Shown here in pieces: positions 17,305 through 25,335 of a stretch of 33,671 nucleotides of DNA; the first letter of the stretch is position 1, and the number at the start of each line of letters is the position of its first letter. Location: the NCBI GenBank assembly GCA_021777795.1, contig JAJYDD010000004.1, positions 1 through 33,671 on the forward strand, read 5' to 3'. This DNA is from Pseudomonadota bacterium. Its GTDB lineage: Bacteria > Pseudomonadota > Alphaproteobacteria > Rhizobiales > Beijerinckiaceae. Both the position numbers and the translations under genes were made by a program. The notes below the pieces were generated by a model. The model saw only the letters and a program-made list of their open reading frames with translations, did not search any database and was not told the origin of the DNA.

Positions 17305-18096
17305 ATGACCGAAACCCAAAACGACCATGTCTTGAGCAAAGTGCCCGCGGTGACGCTTGGCTTCTGGATCATCAAAATATTGGCGACGACGCTTGGGGAG
17401 ACCGGCGGCGACGCGGTCACGATGAGCATGTTGCATGCGGACAAGCACGCGAACAACGGCGGCTATCTGATTGGAACCGGAATTTTCCTCGTCATCTTCG
17501 TCGCCGCCGTGGTCGCCCAGATTTTGACGAAAAAGTTCAATCCTTGGGTCTACTGGATCGCCATCGTGGCATCGACGACGGTCGGCACGACCATGGCCGA
17601 TTTCTTCGATCGTTCGCTGGGCATCGGCTACACCGGCGGCTCCTCGATCCTGCTCGCCTGCGTCATCGGCTCGCTGGCGCTGTGGTATTTCACGCTGGGT
17701 TCGATCAATGTTCAGACGGTCGCGACGCCGAAGGTGGAAATCTTCTACTGGCTGACGATCACGTTTTCGCAGACCCTCGGCACCGCTCTCGGCGACTGGA
17801 TGGCGGACGATACCGGGCTCGGATTTGCCGGAGGCGCGCTCGTGTTCGGCGCGGCTCTCGCGGTGCTAGCCGCCTTCTATTATTGGACGCGCATCTCGCG
17901 AGTCTTCCTGTTCTGGGGCGCTTTCATCCTGACTCGACCGCTCGGCGCGACCGTCGGTGATTTTCTCGACAAGCCTTACCATCTGGGAGGCTTGGCGCTC
18001 AGCCGCTTCTACGCTTCGTCAGTCCTGATAGTCGCGATCGTCGCGCTGGTTGTCCTATTGCCCCAGAGGGCGGGCCGACATCCGTCCGCGACATAG
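17305..18096 (+). CDS. DUF347/COG4705-type repeat membrane protein
   Basis: ATG at 17305; four related segments TLGETGGDAVTM, TTVGTTMADFFDRS, TLGTALGDWMADD, PLGATVGDFLDKP in TM context. Confidence 0.85.
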   Translation: MTETQNDHVLSKVPAVTLGFWIIKILATTLGETGGDAVTMSMLHADKHANNGGYLIGTGIFLVIFVAAVVAQILTKKFNPWVYWIAIVASTTVGTTMADFFDRSLGIGYTGGSSILLACVIGSLALWYFTLGSINVQTVATPKVEIFYWLTITFSQTLGTALGDWMADDTGLGFAGGALVFGAALAVLAAFYYWTRISRVFLFWGAFILTRPLGATVGDFLDKPYHLGGLALSRFYASSVLIVAIVALVVLLPQRAGRHPSAT

Positions 18097-18215
18097 CGCA
18101 TCGCCGATCGGCTTCGGGATTTGCGATGTTAAGAGGCTTCTCGTTCGGGGTGTTGGCGAATCGGGGAGACTTTCGAGCTGAATTTCGTAAAAGGGCCGCA
18201 GCAACGAGGTTTGGC

Positions 18216-18986
18216 ATGGACATACACTGGGCGCATGTCGCCCCCACTCTGTTAGCGGCGTTCCTGGCTTCGCTGGTCGAGTTTGTCGAAGCCCTTACGG
18301 TCGTGCTGGCGGTCGGCGCTGTGCGAGGTTGGCGCGGGGCCGTGGGCGGCGCGGGAGCGGCGCTCCTGGTTTTGGCCGCCTTGGTGCTGGCGTTAGGTCC
18401 GGCAATCGCCCGGATTCCCCAAAACGTCGTCCAGCTTGGGCTTGGCGCGCTTTTGCTGTTGTTCGGAATGCGCTGGTTGCGCAAGGCGATCCTTCGCTCG
18501 GCGGGCGTCATACCCCTGCACGACGAGGAGGAAGCCTACGCCAAGGAAAGCGCGGCCTTGCGCGCGTTCGGCGGCATGACCCAGGGTTGGGACAAGATTG
18601 CGGTCGCCACATCCTTCAAGATCACGATGGTGGAGGGCATCGAGGTCGTCTTCATCGTGATCGCCATGGGCGGCGGGGGCCACGGGCTTTTGATTCCGGC
18701 CATCGTCGGCGCGCTCGCCGCCTTGGGGTTGGTCTGCCTTCTGGGCCTAGCCTTGCACCGGCCCGTCGCCATGATTCCTGAGAACACCCTGAAATTCGTG
18801 GTCGGATTGCTTGTCTGCTCGTTTGGCACCTTCTGGGTCGGCGAAGGAATGGGCATCGTATGGCCCGGGCAGGATTGGTCGCTTGCGGCGCTCAATGCCG
18901 GCTATCTGGCGTCGGCGCTTGTGCTGGTGTTCCTCTGCCGCGCTCGGGCCGCGCGCCCTGTCGCTGCGCGAAGGAGTCAGGCATGA
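18216..18986 (+). CDS. COG4280-like predicted membrane protein
   Basis: ATG at 18216; polytopic; paired acidic TM motifs EFVEALTVVLAVG and MVEGIEVVFIVIAMG. Confidence 0.75.
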   Translation: MDIHWAHVAPTLLAAFLASLVEFVEALTVVLAVGAVRGWRGAVGGAGAALLVLAALVLALGPAIARIPQNVVQLGLGALLLLFGMRWLRKAILRSAGVIPLHDEEEAYAKESAALRAFGGMTQGWDKIAVATSFKITMVEGIEVVFIVIAMGGGGHGLLIPAIVGALAALGLVCLLGLALHRPVAMIPENTLKFVVGLLVCSFGTFWVGEGMGIVWPGQDWSLAALNAGYLASALVLVFLCRARAARPVAARRSQA

Positions 18987-19195
18987 ACTGGCTCAGATCG
19001 ATCTGGTCGGAATTGATCGGCCTGTTCGTCGACGACGGAAAATTCGCCCTTTCCCTGTTGATCTGGCTGATCGCGTGCGGCGTGGCGCTTCCTCGCCTTG
19101 GCCTGCCCACATTCCTGCCGCCCGTGACCCTGTTCGCCGGGCTGGTCGTGATCCTGGCCTTGAGCGCAGTGCGGCGAACCGGGCCGCGACCGTGA
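18983..19195 (+). CDS. Small membrane protein of unknown function (about 70 aa)
   Basis: ATGA overlap with preceding gene; MNWLRSIWSELIGLFVDDGKFALSLLIWLIACGVALPRLG..., two predicted TM segments. Confidence 0.65.
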   Translation: MNWLRSIWSELIGLFVDDGKFALSLLIWLIACGVALPRLGLPTFLPPVTLFAGLVVILALSAVRRTGPRP

Positions 19196-19252
19196 ACGCT
19201 GTCGCCGTCGATGTGATGTAAAACGCCGGCGCGACCAAGCGGTTGCGTCGCG

Positions 19253-19371
19253 ACGCATGATCTGCACGAGGCCGACCTGTCCAAACGCGACCTGTTGGTT
19301 ATCCAGATGGACGGCATCGACATCCGCGAGGACCTTGCGCGGCGGTCGGAGTCGATGGCGAGAGAGACATG
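19253..19371 (+). pseudogene. IS256-family (Mutator) transposase fragment, frameshifted
   Basis: EADLSKRDLLVIQMDGIDIREDL, then VGVDGERDM in another frame; resembles IS256 DLSKLDLLVIQ(I/M)DG.HI..DLVLVAALGVDGEG.KH. Confidence 0.8.
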
Positions 19372-19806
19372 TAGCAGCGCGGGCATGATGTCGGCTCTTA
19401 TCCGCGGGTCGAGGTATCACCGGCCGACGTCGACTTGGCCATTGTGCTATCGCAAGCTTTGTGGGGGCTCTGCCAGAGGTGGCGTCCCGCCAGACGAACC
19501 AGGGTAGGACGGCGGGCGCAGTCGGCAGATTGCCGAGCCGTTCAGGTCTCGACGCGCATCGGTTTGGAGGACGCTCTCTGAACGGAAAGAGCTTACAGTG
19601 TCGACGCCAGTGGCTTACGTAGCGCGGTGATAGGGGCTGTCATTTCCTCGGCGGGGTAGAGTGCGGCGGGTCGTCGCGCCAAACTTTCGCTAAACTCCGA
19701 GGCGCCAAAAGACGGGGTCAATGAGGGCGCCCGTGTTGTCCGAACGTGGTCCCAAGAGGCGCGCAACGGCGCAAGCGAGATTTCCTCACGTAACTACTGA
19801 AAACAT

Positions 19807-19880
19807 TGGAGCGGGCGAAGGGAATCGAACCCTCGTATGAAGCTTGGGAAGCTTCCGTTCTACCATTGAACTACGCCCGC
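19807..19880 (-). tRNA. tRNA-Gly (anticodon CCC)
   Basis: Cloverleaf GCGGGCG TA GTTC AATGGTA GAAC G GAAGC TTCCCAA GCTTC ATACG AGGG TTCGATT CCCT CGCCCGC T CCA; anticodon loop TTCCCAA. Confidence 0.93.
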
Positions 19881-19915
19881 GCGCCGCGCCATTCTGGCCT
19901 AGCGCGGCTGGAAAT

Positions 19916-21616
19916 TCAACCCCGTTTCGCGCTTTGCCCGCGCGCTTCGAGATCGTAGAGATCCTTCTTGGAAATCTTGCCGACGGCGGTCTTGGGCAAA
20001 TCGGCGATGATTTCCAAGGCGCCGATCATCTCGTGCTTGCCGAGCTTGTCGCGCAGGAACAGCTTCATCTCGTCAAGGGTCGGCGCGGGCGCGCCCGGCT
20101 TCAGCTTGACGAAGGCCTTGGGCTGCTGGCCGCGATAGGCGTCCGGAATGCCGATGACGCTGACCTCCGCCACTGCGGGATGCTGGTAGATCGCCTCCTC
20201 GATGACGCGGGGGTAAACGTTGAAGCCGCCGCACAACAGCATGTCCTTGGTGCGGTCGACGATATAGAGATAGCCGTCATCGTCCATGTAGCCGACGTCG
20301 CCGGTGGGAAAAAAGCCGTCCGGCGTGAAGGCGTTGTGCGTCGCCTTCCAATAGCCTTTCATGATGTTGGGGCCGCGCACGAGAATCTCGCCCTTCTCGC
20401 CGAGCGTGGCGTATTCGCCGGGTTTGGAGACGTCGCCGAAGCGGAACTCGACGCCCGGCAGCGGGATGCCGCAGGAGCCGGGCTTGATCGGCCCGTCCGG
20501 CGGCGTGAACGTGCCGGTCGGCGAGGTCTCGGTCATGCCCCAGCCCTCGCACAGCCGGCAGCCGGAAAGCTCCTGGAACTGCTGCTGTACTTCGAGCGGC
20601 AGCGGCGCGCCGCCGGAGCAACAGGTCTTCAGCGAGGCGAGATCCTCGAGCTTGATCCCCGGCAGGCCGAGCACGGCGACGAACATCGTCGGCACGCCGC
20701 AGAACACGGTCGCCTTCTTGGTCGCGATGTCCTTGACCACCGCCGCCGTATCGAAGCGCGTATGCAGGATGAGTTCGGCGCCGATCGACAGGCCGAGCAG
20801 CATGTTGACCGACAGCGCATAGATGTGGAACGGCGGCAGCACCGCCAGCATCCGCTCCTCGCCCTCGCGCAGCGGGTTCGATCCCGCCGCCATGCTCTGG
20901 CGATATTGGGCGTTGGCCGCCGTCAGGTTGGCGTGGGTCAGCATCGCGCCCTTGGGCAGGCCGGTGGTGCCGCCGGTATATTGCAGCACCGCGATCGCCT
21001 CGGCGGGGTCGCCGACAGGGTGGACGACAGGCGCGGCCTTGCCGGCGAGCAGGTCTTTGAAGGCGACGATGCGCTCGCCATAGGCGACGGGGCTCAACAT
21101 GCCGCCTTTGGCCATTTGCGCGCGAACGAGATCGGGCGCCGGGGTCATCTCGGCGATCTCGCCGACGACCAGCGTCTTCAGCCGCGTCTTGGCGAGCAGG
21201 CGCTCCATCTGTGGATAGAGCGCGGCGAGATCGAGCGTGACGAGAATGTCGGTCTCGCTATCCTCGACCTTGTGCTCCAGCACGCGCTCGGCGTCGAGCG
21301 GGGAATAGTTGACGACCGCGCCGCCGGCTTTCAGCACGCCGAAGAATGCGATGACGTAATGCGGCGTGTTGGGCAGATAAAGCCCGACATGCACGCCTGG
21401 CCCGACACCGAGGCGCTGCAAGCCGGCCGCGAAACGATCCGCCGCCGCGTCCAACTCGCGATAGCTGGTGCGACGGCCCATGAATTCGAGCGCCGGCAGA
21501 TCGCCGAAGCGCGCCGCCGAGCGGGTGAGGATGTCCTGCACTGGCCCCGTCGGCAGGGCGGCATCCCAGCGCGCGCCCTCGGGATAGGATTTCCGCCAGG
21601 GTTGGGCTTCGGTCAA
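19916..21616 (-). CDS. Long/medium-chain fatty acid (or dicarboxylate) CoA ligase, AMP-dependent
   Basis: 566 aa; YTGGTTGLPKGAMLTH, GWGMTETSP, GEILVRGPNIMKGYW, YLYIVDRTKDMLLCGGFNVYP. Confidence 0.95.
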   Translation of the reverse strand: MTEAQPWRKSYPEGARWDAALPTGPVQDILTRSAARFGDLPALEFMGRRTSYRELDAAADRFAAGLQRLGVGPGVHVGLYLPNTPHYVIAFFGVLKAGGAVVNYSPLDAERVLEHKVEDSETDILVTLDLAALYPQMERLLAKTRLKTLVVGEIAEMTPAPDLVRAQMAKGGMLSPVAYGERIVAFKDLLAGKAAPVVHPVGDPAEAIAVLQYTGGTTGLPKGAMLTHANLTAANAQYRQSMAAGSNPLREGEERMLAVLPPFHIYALSVNMLLGLSIGAELILHTRFDTAAVVKDIATKKATVFCGVPTMFVAVLGLPGIKLEDLASLKTCCSGGAPLPLEVQQQFQELSGCRLCEGWGMTETSPTGTFTPPDGPIKPGSCGIPLPGVEFRFGDVSKPGEYATLGEKGEILVRGPNIMKGYWKATHNAFTPDGFFPTGDVGYMDDDGYLYIVDRTKDMLLCGGFNVYPRVIEEAIYQHPAVAEVSVIGIPDAYRGQQPKAFVKLKPGAPAPTLDEMKLFLRDKLGKHEMIGALEIIADLPKTAVGKISKKDLYDLEARGQSAKRG

Positions 21617-21664
21617 ATCCAGTTTCCTTTCCTCAGATTCACGCGCGCAACGGCGCCGATCGCC

Positions 21665-23251
21665 TCAGGCGCGGGCGCGGGCGCGCGGCTTTTTCGCCGC
21701 CGGCGCGGCGGGCGCGGGCTCGGGCGCGGGCTCGGGCGCTTTGGCCAAGCCGTAAGCGCGCTCCAGCGTCTCCAACTCCTGTGGCAGCATCAGCGCCAGC
21801 GAGTGCAACTCCGGCAGCACGTTGGCGCCGGCGATGAGGCCGAAATCGAGCTGGTCGCGATAGCCCTGCACGGTGATGTTGAGCGCCAGCGAATGGGTGG
21901 CGATGGAGACCGGGAAGATGTGGATCAACTCGGCGCCGGCCGCGTAGAGCGGTTTGCGCGAGCCCGGCACGTTGGAGATCGTCACATTCGCCGGCACCGG
22001 CAGATGGTCGGAGAGATTGGTGCGGCTGTAGAGCAGCGACAGCATCTGAATCAGCATCGGCGCGCCGAGCGCGGAAAACTGCGTCAGCTTGGGCACGAGG
22101 GGCTTGAACGGATCGACCTGGCTCTTGGAGGTCTTGGTTTCCGCGATGATCTTTTCGAGCCGCGCCTTCGGGTCGGCGATGTCGCTCGCCAGCGAGCAAT
22201 ACATGCCGAACACCTGGTTGTTGGCGGCGCCATCGCCGCTTTCGCGCAGCGAGATCGGCACGGCGGCCTTCAACGACTTCGCCGGGAGTTGGTTCGTCGC
22301 CGACAGATGGCGGCGCAACATGCCGCTGGAGATCGCCAGCACCACATCGTTGAGCTTGCCGCCCGCCGCCGCCGCCACCGCTTTCGCGCGCGACAGCGAC
22401 ACGGAGACGCCGGCGAAGCTGCGCTCGGAGGAAATCTGTTTGTTGAGGCAGGTCGAGGGCGCCGTCATGTCGCCCAGCGACTGCATCGCGCCGGGCTCGG
22501 CGAATTTGGCGGCGATGCCGCCGATCGCCTTGGCGATGTCGGGCAAGCCCTTGAGCAGCGTCAGCGGCTGCTGCAACTGCTGCATCCACATGTCGCGCAA
22601 GGCGGCGCCGAGATCGGGCGCGCGGCCGCCGAGCATGGCCGCCTGCGTCTTCAGCGCCGGTTCGAGCCCGAGCGGATCGCTCCACAGGCTCGCATAGCCC
22701 GCGAACAACTCGCCGACTTGACCCAGCGCATCGGGCGCGGCGGCCTTGGCGGCGGGCGGCGGCGCGATATGGCCGTCGCCATAGACGATCTCCGTCAGCG
22801 CCGCGCCGGCGCCGCCGTCGATGAGCGCATGATGGACCTTGGAATAGAGGCCGATCTCGTTGTTCGGCAGGCCCTCGAAGACATAGAATTCCCACAGCGG
22901 CCGGGCGCGGTTCAGCAGCTTGGCGTGCATCCAACCGACGAGCCGCTCCAGCGTGGCGCGATCATGCGGGGCGGGCAGGGCGCCGCGAAAGATGTGGCGG
23001 TCGAGGTCGAATTGCTCGTCCTCGACCCAACTCGGGTTGTCGAGGTCGAGCGGCATACGCGCCAGCTTCCATTTCAGCATCGGCGCCAGATGCAGCCGCG
23101 CGGCGATCTGTGCCTTGAAATCCTCGAAGAAATCGCCGCGATAGCCCTCCGGCAATTTGAAGATCGCCATGCTGCCGACATGCATCGGCGTCTCCGGCGT
23201 CTCCAGATAGAGGAAGGCGCCATCAACGCTGGTGAGTTTGCGCGCGCTCAT
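21665..23251 (-). CDS. Wax ester synthase/diacylglycerol acyltransferase (WS/DGAT) family protein
   Basis: Start at MSARKLTSVDGAFLYLE; catalytic HHALIDG; PLWEFYVFEGL, NVPGSRKPLYAAGAELIHIFPVS. Confidence 0.93.
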   Translation of the reverse strand: MSARKLTSVDGAFLYLETPETPMHVGSMAIFKLPEGYRGDFFEDFKAQIAARLHLAPMLKWKLARMPLDLDNPSWVEDEQFDLDRHIFRGALPAPHDRATLERLVGWMHAKLLNRARPLWEFYVFEGLPNNEIGLYSKVHHALIDGGAGAALTEIVYGDGHIAPPPAAKAAAPDALGQVGELFAGYASLWSDPLGLEPALKTQAAMLGGRAPDLGAALRDMWMQQLQQPLTLLKGLPDIAKAIGGIAAKFAEPGAMQSLGDMTAPSTCLNKQISSERSFAGVSVSLSRAKAVAAAAGGKLNDVVLAISSGMLRRHLSATNQLPAKSLKAAVPISLRESGDGAANNQVFGMYCSLASDIADPKARLEKIIAETKTSKSQVDPFKPLVPKLTQFSALGAPMLIQMLSLLYSRTNLSDHLPVPANVTISNVPGSRKPLYAAGAELIHIFPVSIATHSLALNITVQGYRDQLDFGLIAGANVLPELHSLALMLPQELETLERAYGLAKAPEPAPEPAPAAPAAKKPRARARA

Positions 23252-24066
23252 CGGCCCGCCTCCTGCGTCAGCCGGCCATAGCCGAGCGCGAACGGGCCCG
23301 AGCGCGCGAAAGGCTTGAACGCGCTCTCCGGCTGCGCCAGCCGGTCGGCGATCGCCCATAGGGCGGCGGGATTGCCGCCAAGGCCGATGTGGCTGGCGAG
23401 CAATATTTCGATGTTCTCGGCCTGCGGCCCCTCGCGGCCGATGGAGCAGCGCCAGTTCACCACGCCGTCGAGCTTGGTGTAGATGGAGGTCGCGGGGACC
23501 GGCAGATCGCCGCCCAGCGCCACGAGATCGTCGGCGCGGGCGTCGCTGGTCTTTTCGCCGGTCACCTGTTCATAGAGCCGGCGCGCGTTGGAGGCCTGCA
23601 AATCGCGCGCGAACGGGCTGCCGAGGGTGACGACGCAGCGCACCGCCTCTGGCATCGCGAGCGCGAGATCGCGCGCGAACACGCCGCCGAGGCTCCAGCC
23701 AACCAGCGAGACCTTGGCTCCGCTGTCGTTGCGCAGCCGCGCCAGCCGCGCTTTCAGCGCCTCGCGCATCCGGTAGAAGCCGCCGATGTTGCGGCCAAGC
23801 TCCCAGCCCTCCGCGCGATAGCCGAGTGCGCGCAAATAGCGGCGCATCAACAATGTCGAGCCGTCACCGGCCATGAATCCGGGCAGCGCCAGCACCGCGT
23901 GGCCGTCGCCGCGCGGGGCGAGCTTCAACAGCGGCGCAAGCGCGAGAGAGGCGGCGAATTCCTGCCAGGCGCGGCCTTCGCTCAACAGCAGCAGCGCGGA
24001 GGGCGGTTTCAGCGCGTCCTGCTGGGCGTCTTGGCGCCGCTCTGCGGTTGAGGCGCTGCCCGCCAT
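23248..24066 (-). CDS. Alpha/beta hydrolase (lipase/acylhydrolase-like)
   Basis: Start at MAGSASTAERR; nucleophile elbow GWSLGG, HAVLALPGFMAGDGST; 4-nt overlap with WS/DGAT. Confidence 0.82.
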   Translation of the reverse strand: MAGSASTAERRQDAQQDALKPPSALLLLSEGRAWQEFAASLALAPLLKLAPRGDGHAVLALPGFMAGDGSTLLMRRYLRALGYRAEGWELGRNIGGFYRMREALKARLARLRNDSGAKVSLVGWSLGGVFARDLALAMPEAVRCVVTLGSPFARDLQASNARRLYEQVTGEKTSDARADDLVALGGDLPVPATSIYTKLDGVVNWRCSIGREGPQAENIEILLASHIGLGGNPAALWAIADRLAQPESAFKPFARSGPFALGYGRLTQEAGR

Positions 24067-24177
24067 GTGTTCCCCCCGCGGCGGACGCGCCGCCGCTTGT
24101 GTTTTTCCCAATGAGCCTGATACTACGGGGGCAGGCGCGAAGCAAACGGCCGGCGCCCGCGAGGTTGAGGGAGCGCC

Positions 24178-25332
24178 ATGAGCCGGGAATTCGACATCGC
24201 GATCTATGGCGCCAGCGGCTTCACCGGCAAGCTGGTCGCCGAATATCTGGCGGGCCTCGGCGGATCGCGCCGCGTGGCGCTGGCGGGGCGCGATGCGGCC
24301 AAGCTCGCCGCCGTCAACGCCGAGATCGGCGCGGAATTCCCCGTGCTGGTCGCCGATTCCTCCGATCAGGGCGCGCTGGCCGATCTCGCGCGCCGCTCGC
24401 GCGTGGTGCTGACGACGGTCGGGCCTTATCAGCTCTACGGCTCGCCGCTGGTCGCCGCCTGCGTCGAGGCTGGAACGCATTACGCCGATCTCTGCGGCGA
24501 GACGGCGTGGATGCGGGCGATGATCGACGGGCACGAGAGCCAGGCGCGGCTGACCGGCGCGCGCATCGTGTTCTCCTGCGGCTTCGATTCGATCCCGTTC
24601 GATTTCGGCGTCGCTTATTTGCAGGCCGAGGCCAAGCGGCGCTTCGGCGTTCCCTGCGCGCGGGTGAAGGGGCGCGTGCGCAAGATGAAAGGCACGTTCT
24701 CCGGCGGCACGGCGGCGAGCTTTCGCGCCTCGATGGCGGCGGCCGCCAAAGACCCCGCCGTGCTGGCGCAGATGCGCGATCCCTTCTCGTTGACGCCGGG
24801 CTTTCAAGGGCCGAAGCAGCCGTCAGGCAACAAGCCGGAATATGACGAGCAACTGGGCGTCTGGGCGGCGCCGTTCATCATGGCGGCGATCAACACCCGC
24901 AACGTCCACCGCAGCAATTTCCTGACCGGGCACGCCTACGGCGCCAACTTCGTCTATGACGAGATGATCGTCGCCGGCCCCGGCGAGAAGGGCGAGGCGG
25001 TCGCCAAGGCGATCGCCGCCGGCATGGGCGACATGGCCGGCGACAAGGCCCCCAAGCCCGGCGAGGGCCCCTCGCGCCAGGAGCGCGAGAGCGGCTTCTA
25101 CGATCTGCTGTTCGTCGGCGCCGGGCCGAACGGCGAGCGCCTCGACGTTTCAGTCAAGGGCGACCGCGACCCCGGCTATGGCTCGACCTCCAAGATGATC
25201 TCGCAATGCGCGATCGCGTTGACCGAGACGGAGGGGCCGGGCGGGATTTTCACCCCCGTCGCGGCCTTCGGCGACGGCTTCACCGAGAAGCTGGCGCTCG
25301 CGGGCCTGACCTTCGCCGTCGAGCGCGAGTGA
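24178..25332 (+). CDS. Saccharopine dehydrogenase-like/trans-acting enoyl reductase family protein
   Basis: 384 aa; IAIYGASGFTGKLVAEYL Rossmann motif, VVLTTVGPYQLYGSPLVAACVEAGTHYADLCGE. Confidence 0.88.
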   Translation: MSREFDIAIYGASGFTGKLVAEYLAGLGGSRRVALAGRDAAKLAAVNAEIGAEFPVLVADSSDQGALADLARRSRVVLTTVGPYQLYGSPLVAACVEAGTHYADLCGETAWMRAMIDGHESQARLTGARIVFSCGFDSIPFDFGVAYLQAEAKRRFGVPCARVKGRVRKMKGTFSGGTAASFRASMAAAAKDPAVLAQMRDPFSLTPGFQGPKQPSGNKPEYDEQLGVWAAPFIMAAINTRNVHRSNFLTGHAYGANFVYDEMIVAGPGEKGEAVAKAIAAGMGDMAGDKAPKPGEGPSRQERESGFYDLLFVGAGPNGERLDVSVKGDRDPGYGSTSKMISQCAIALTETEGPGGIFTPVAAFGDGFTEKLALAGLTFAVERE

Positions 25333-25335
25333 AGC

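Noticed and set aside
19844-23281. 1145-aa plus-strand ORF
   Set aside because: Antisense to the acyl-CoA ligase and WS/DGAT genes; R/Q/H/D-rich shadow ORF of high-GC DNA with no recognisable domain
24066-24807. N-terminal extension of the minus-strand 519-aa ORF
   Set aside because: Runs antisense through the enoyl-reductase-like gene; the hydrolase most likely starts at 24066 (MAGSASTAERR)
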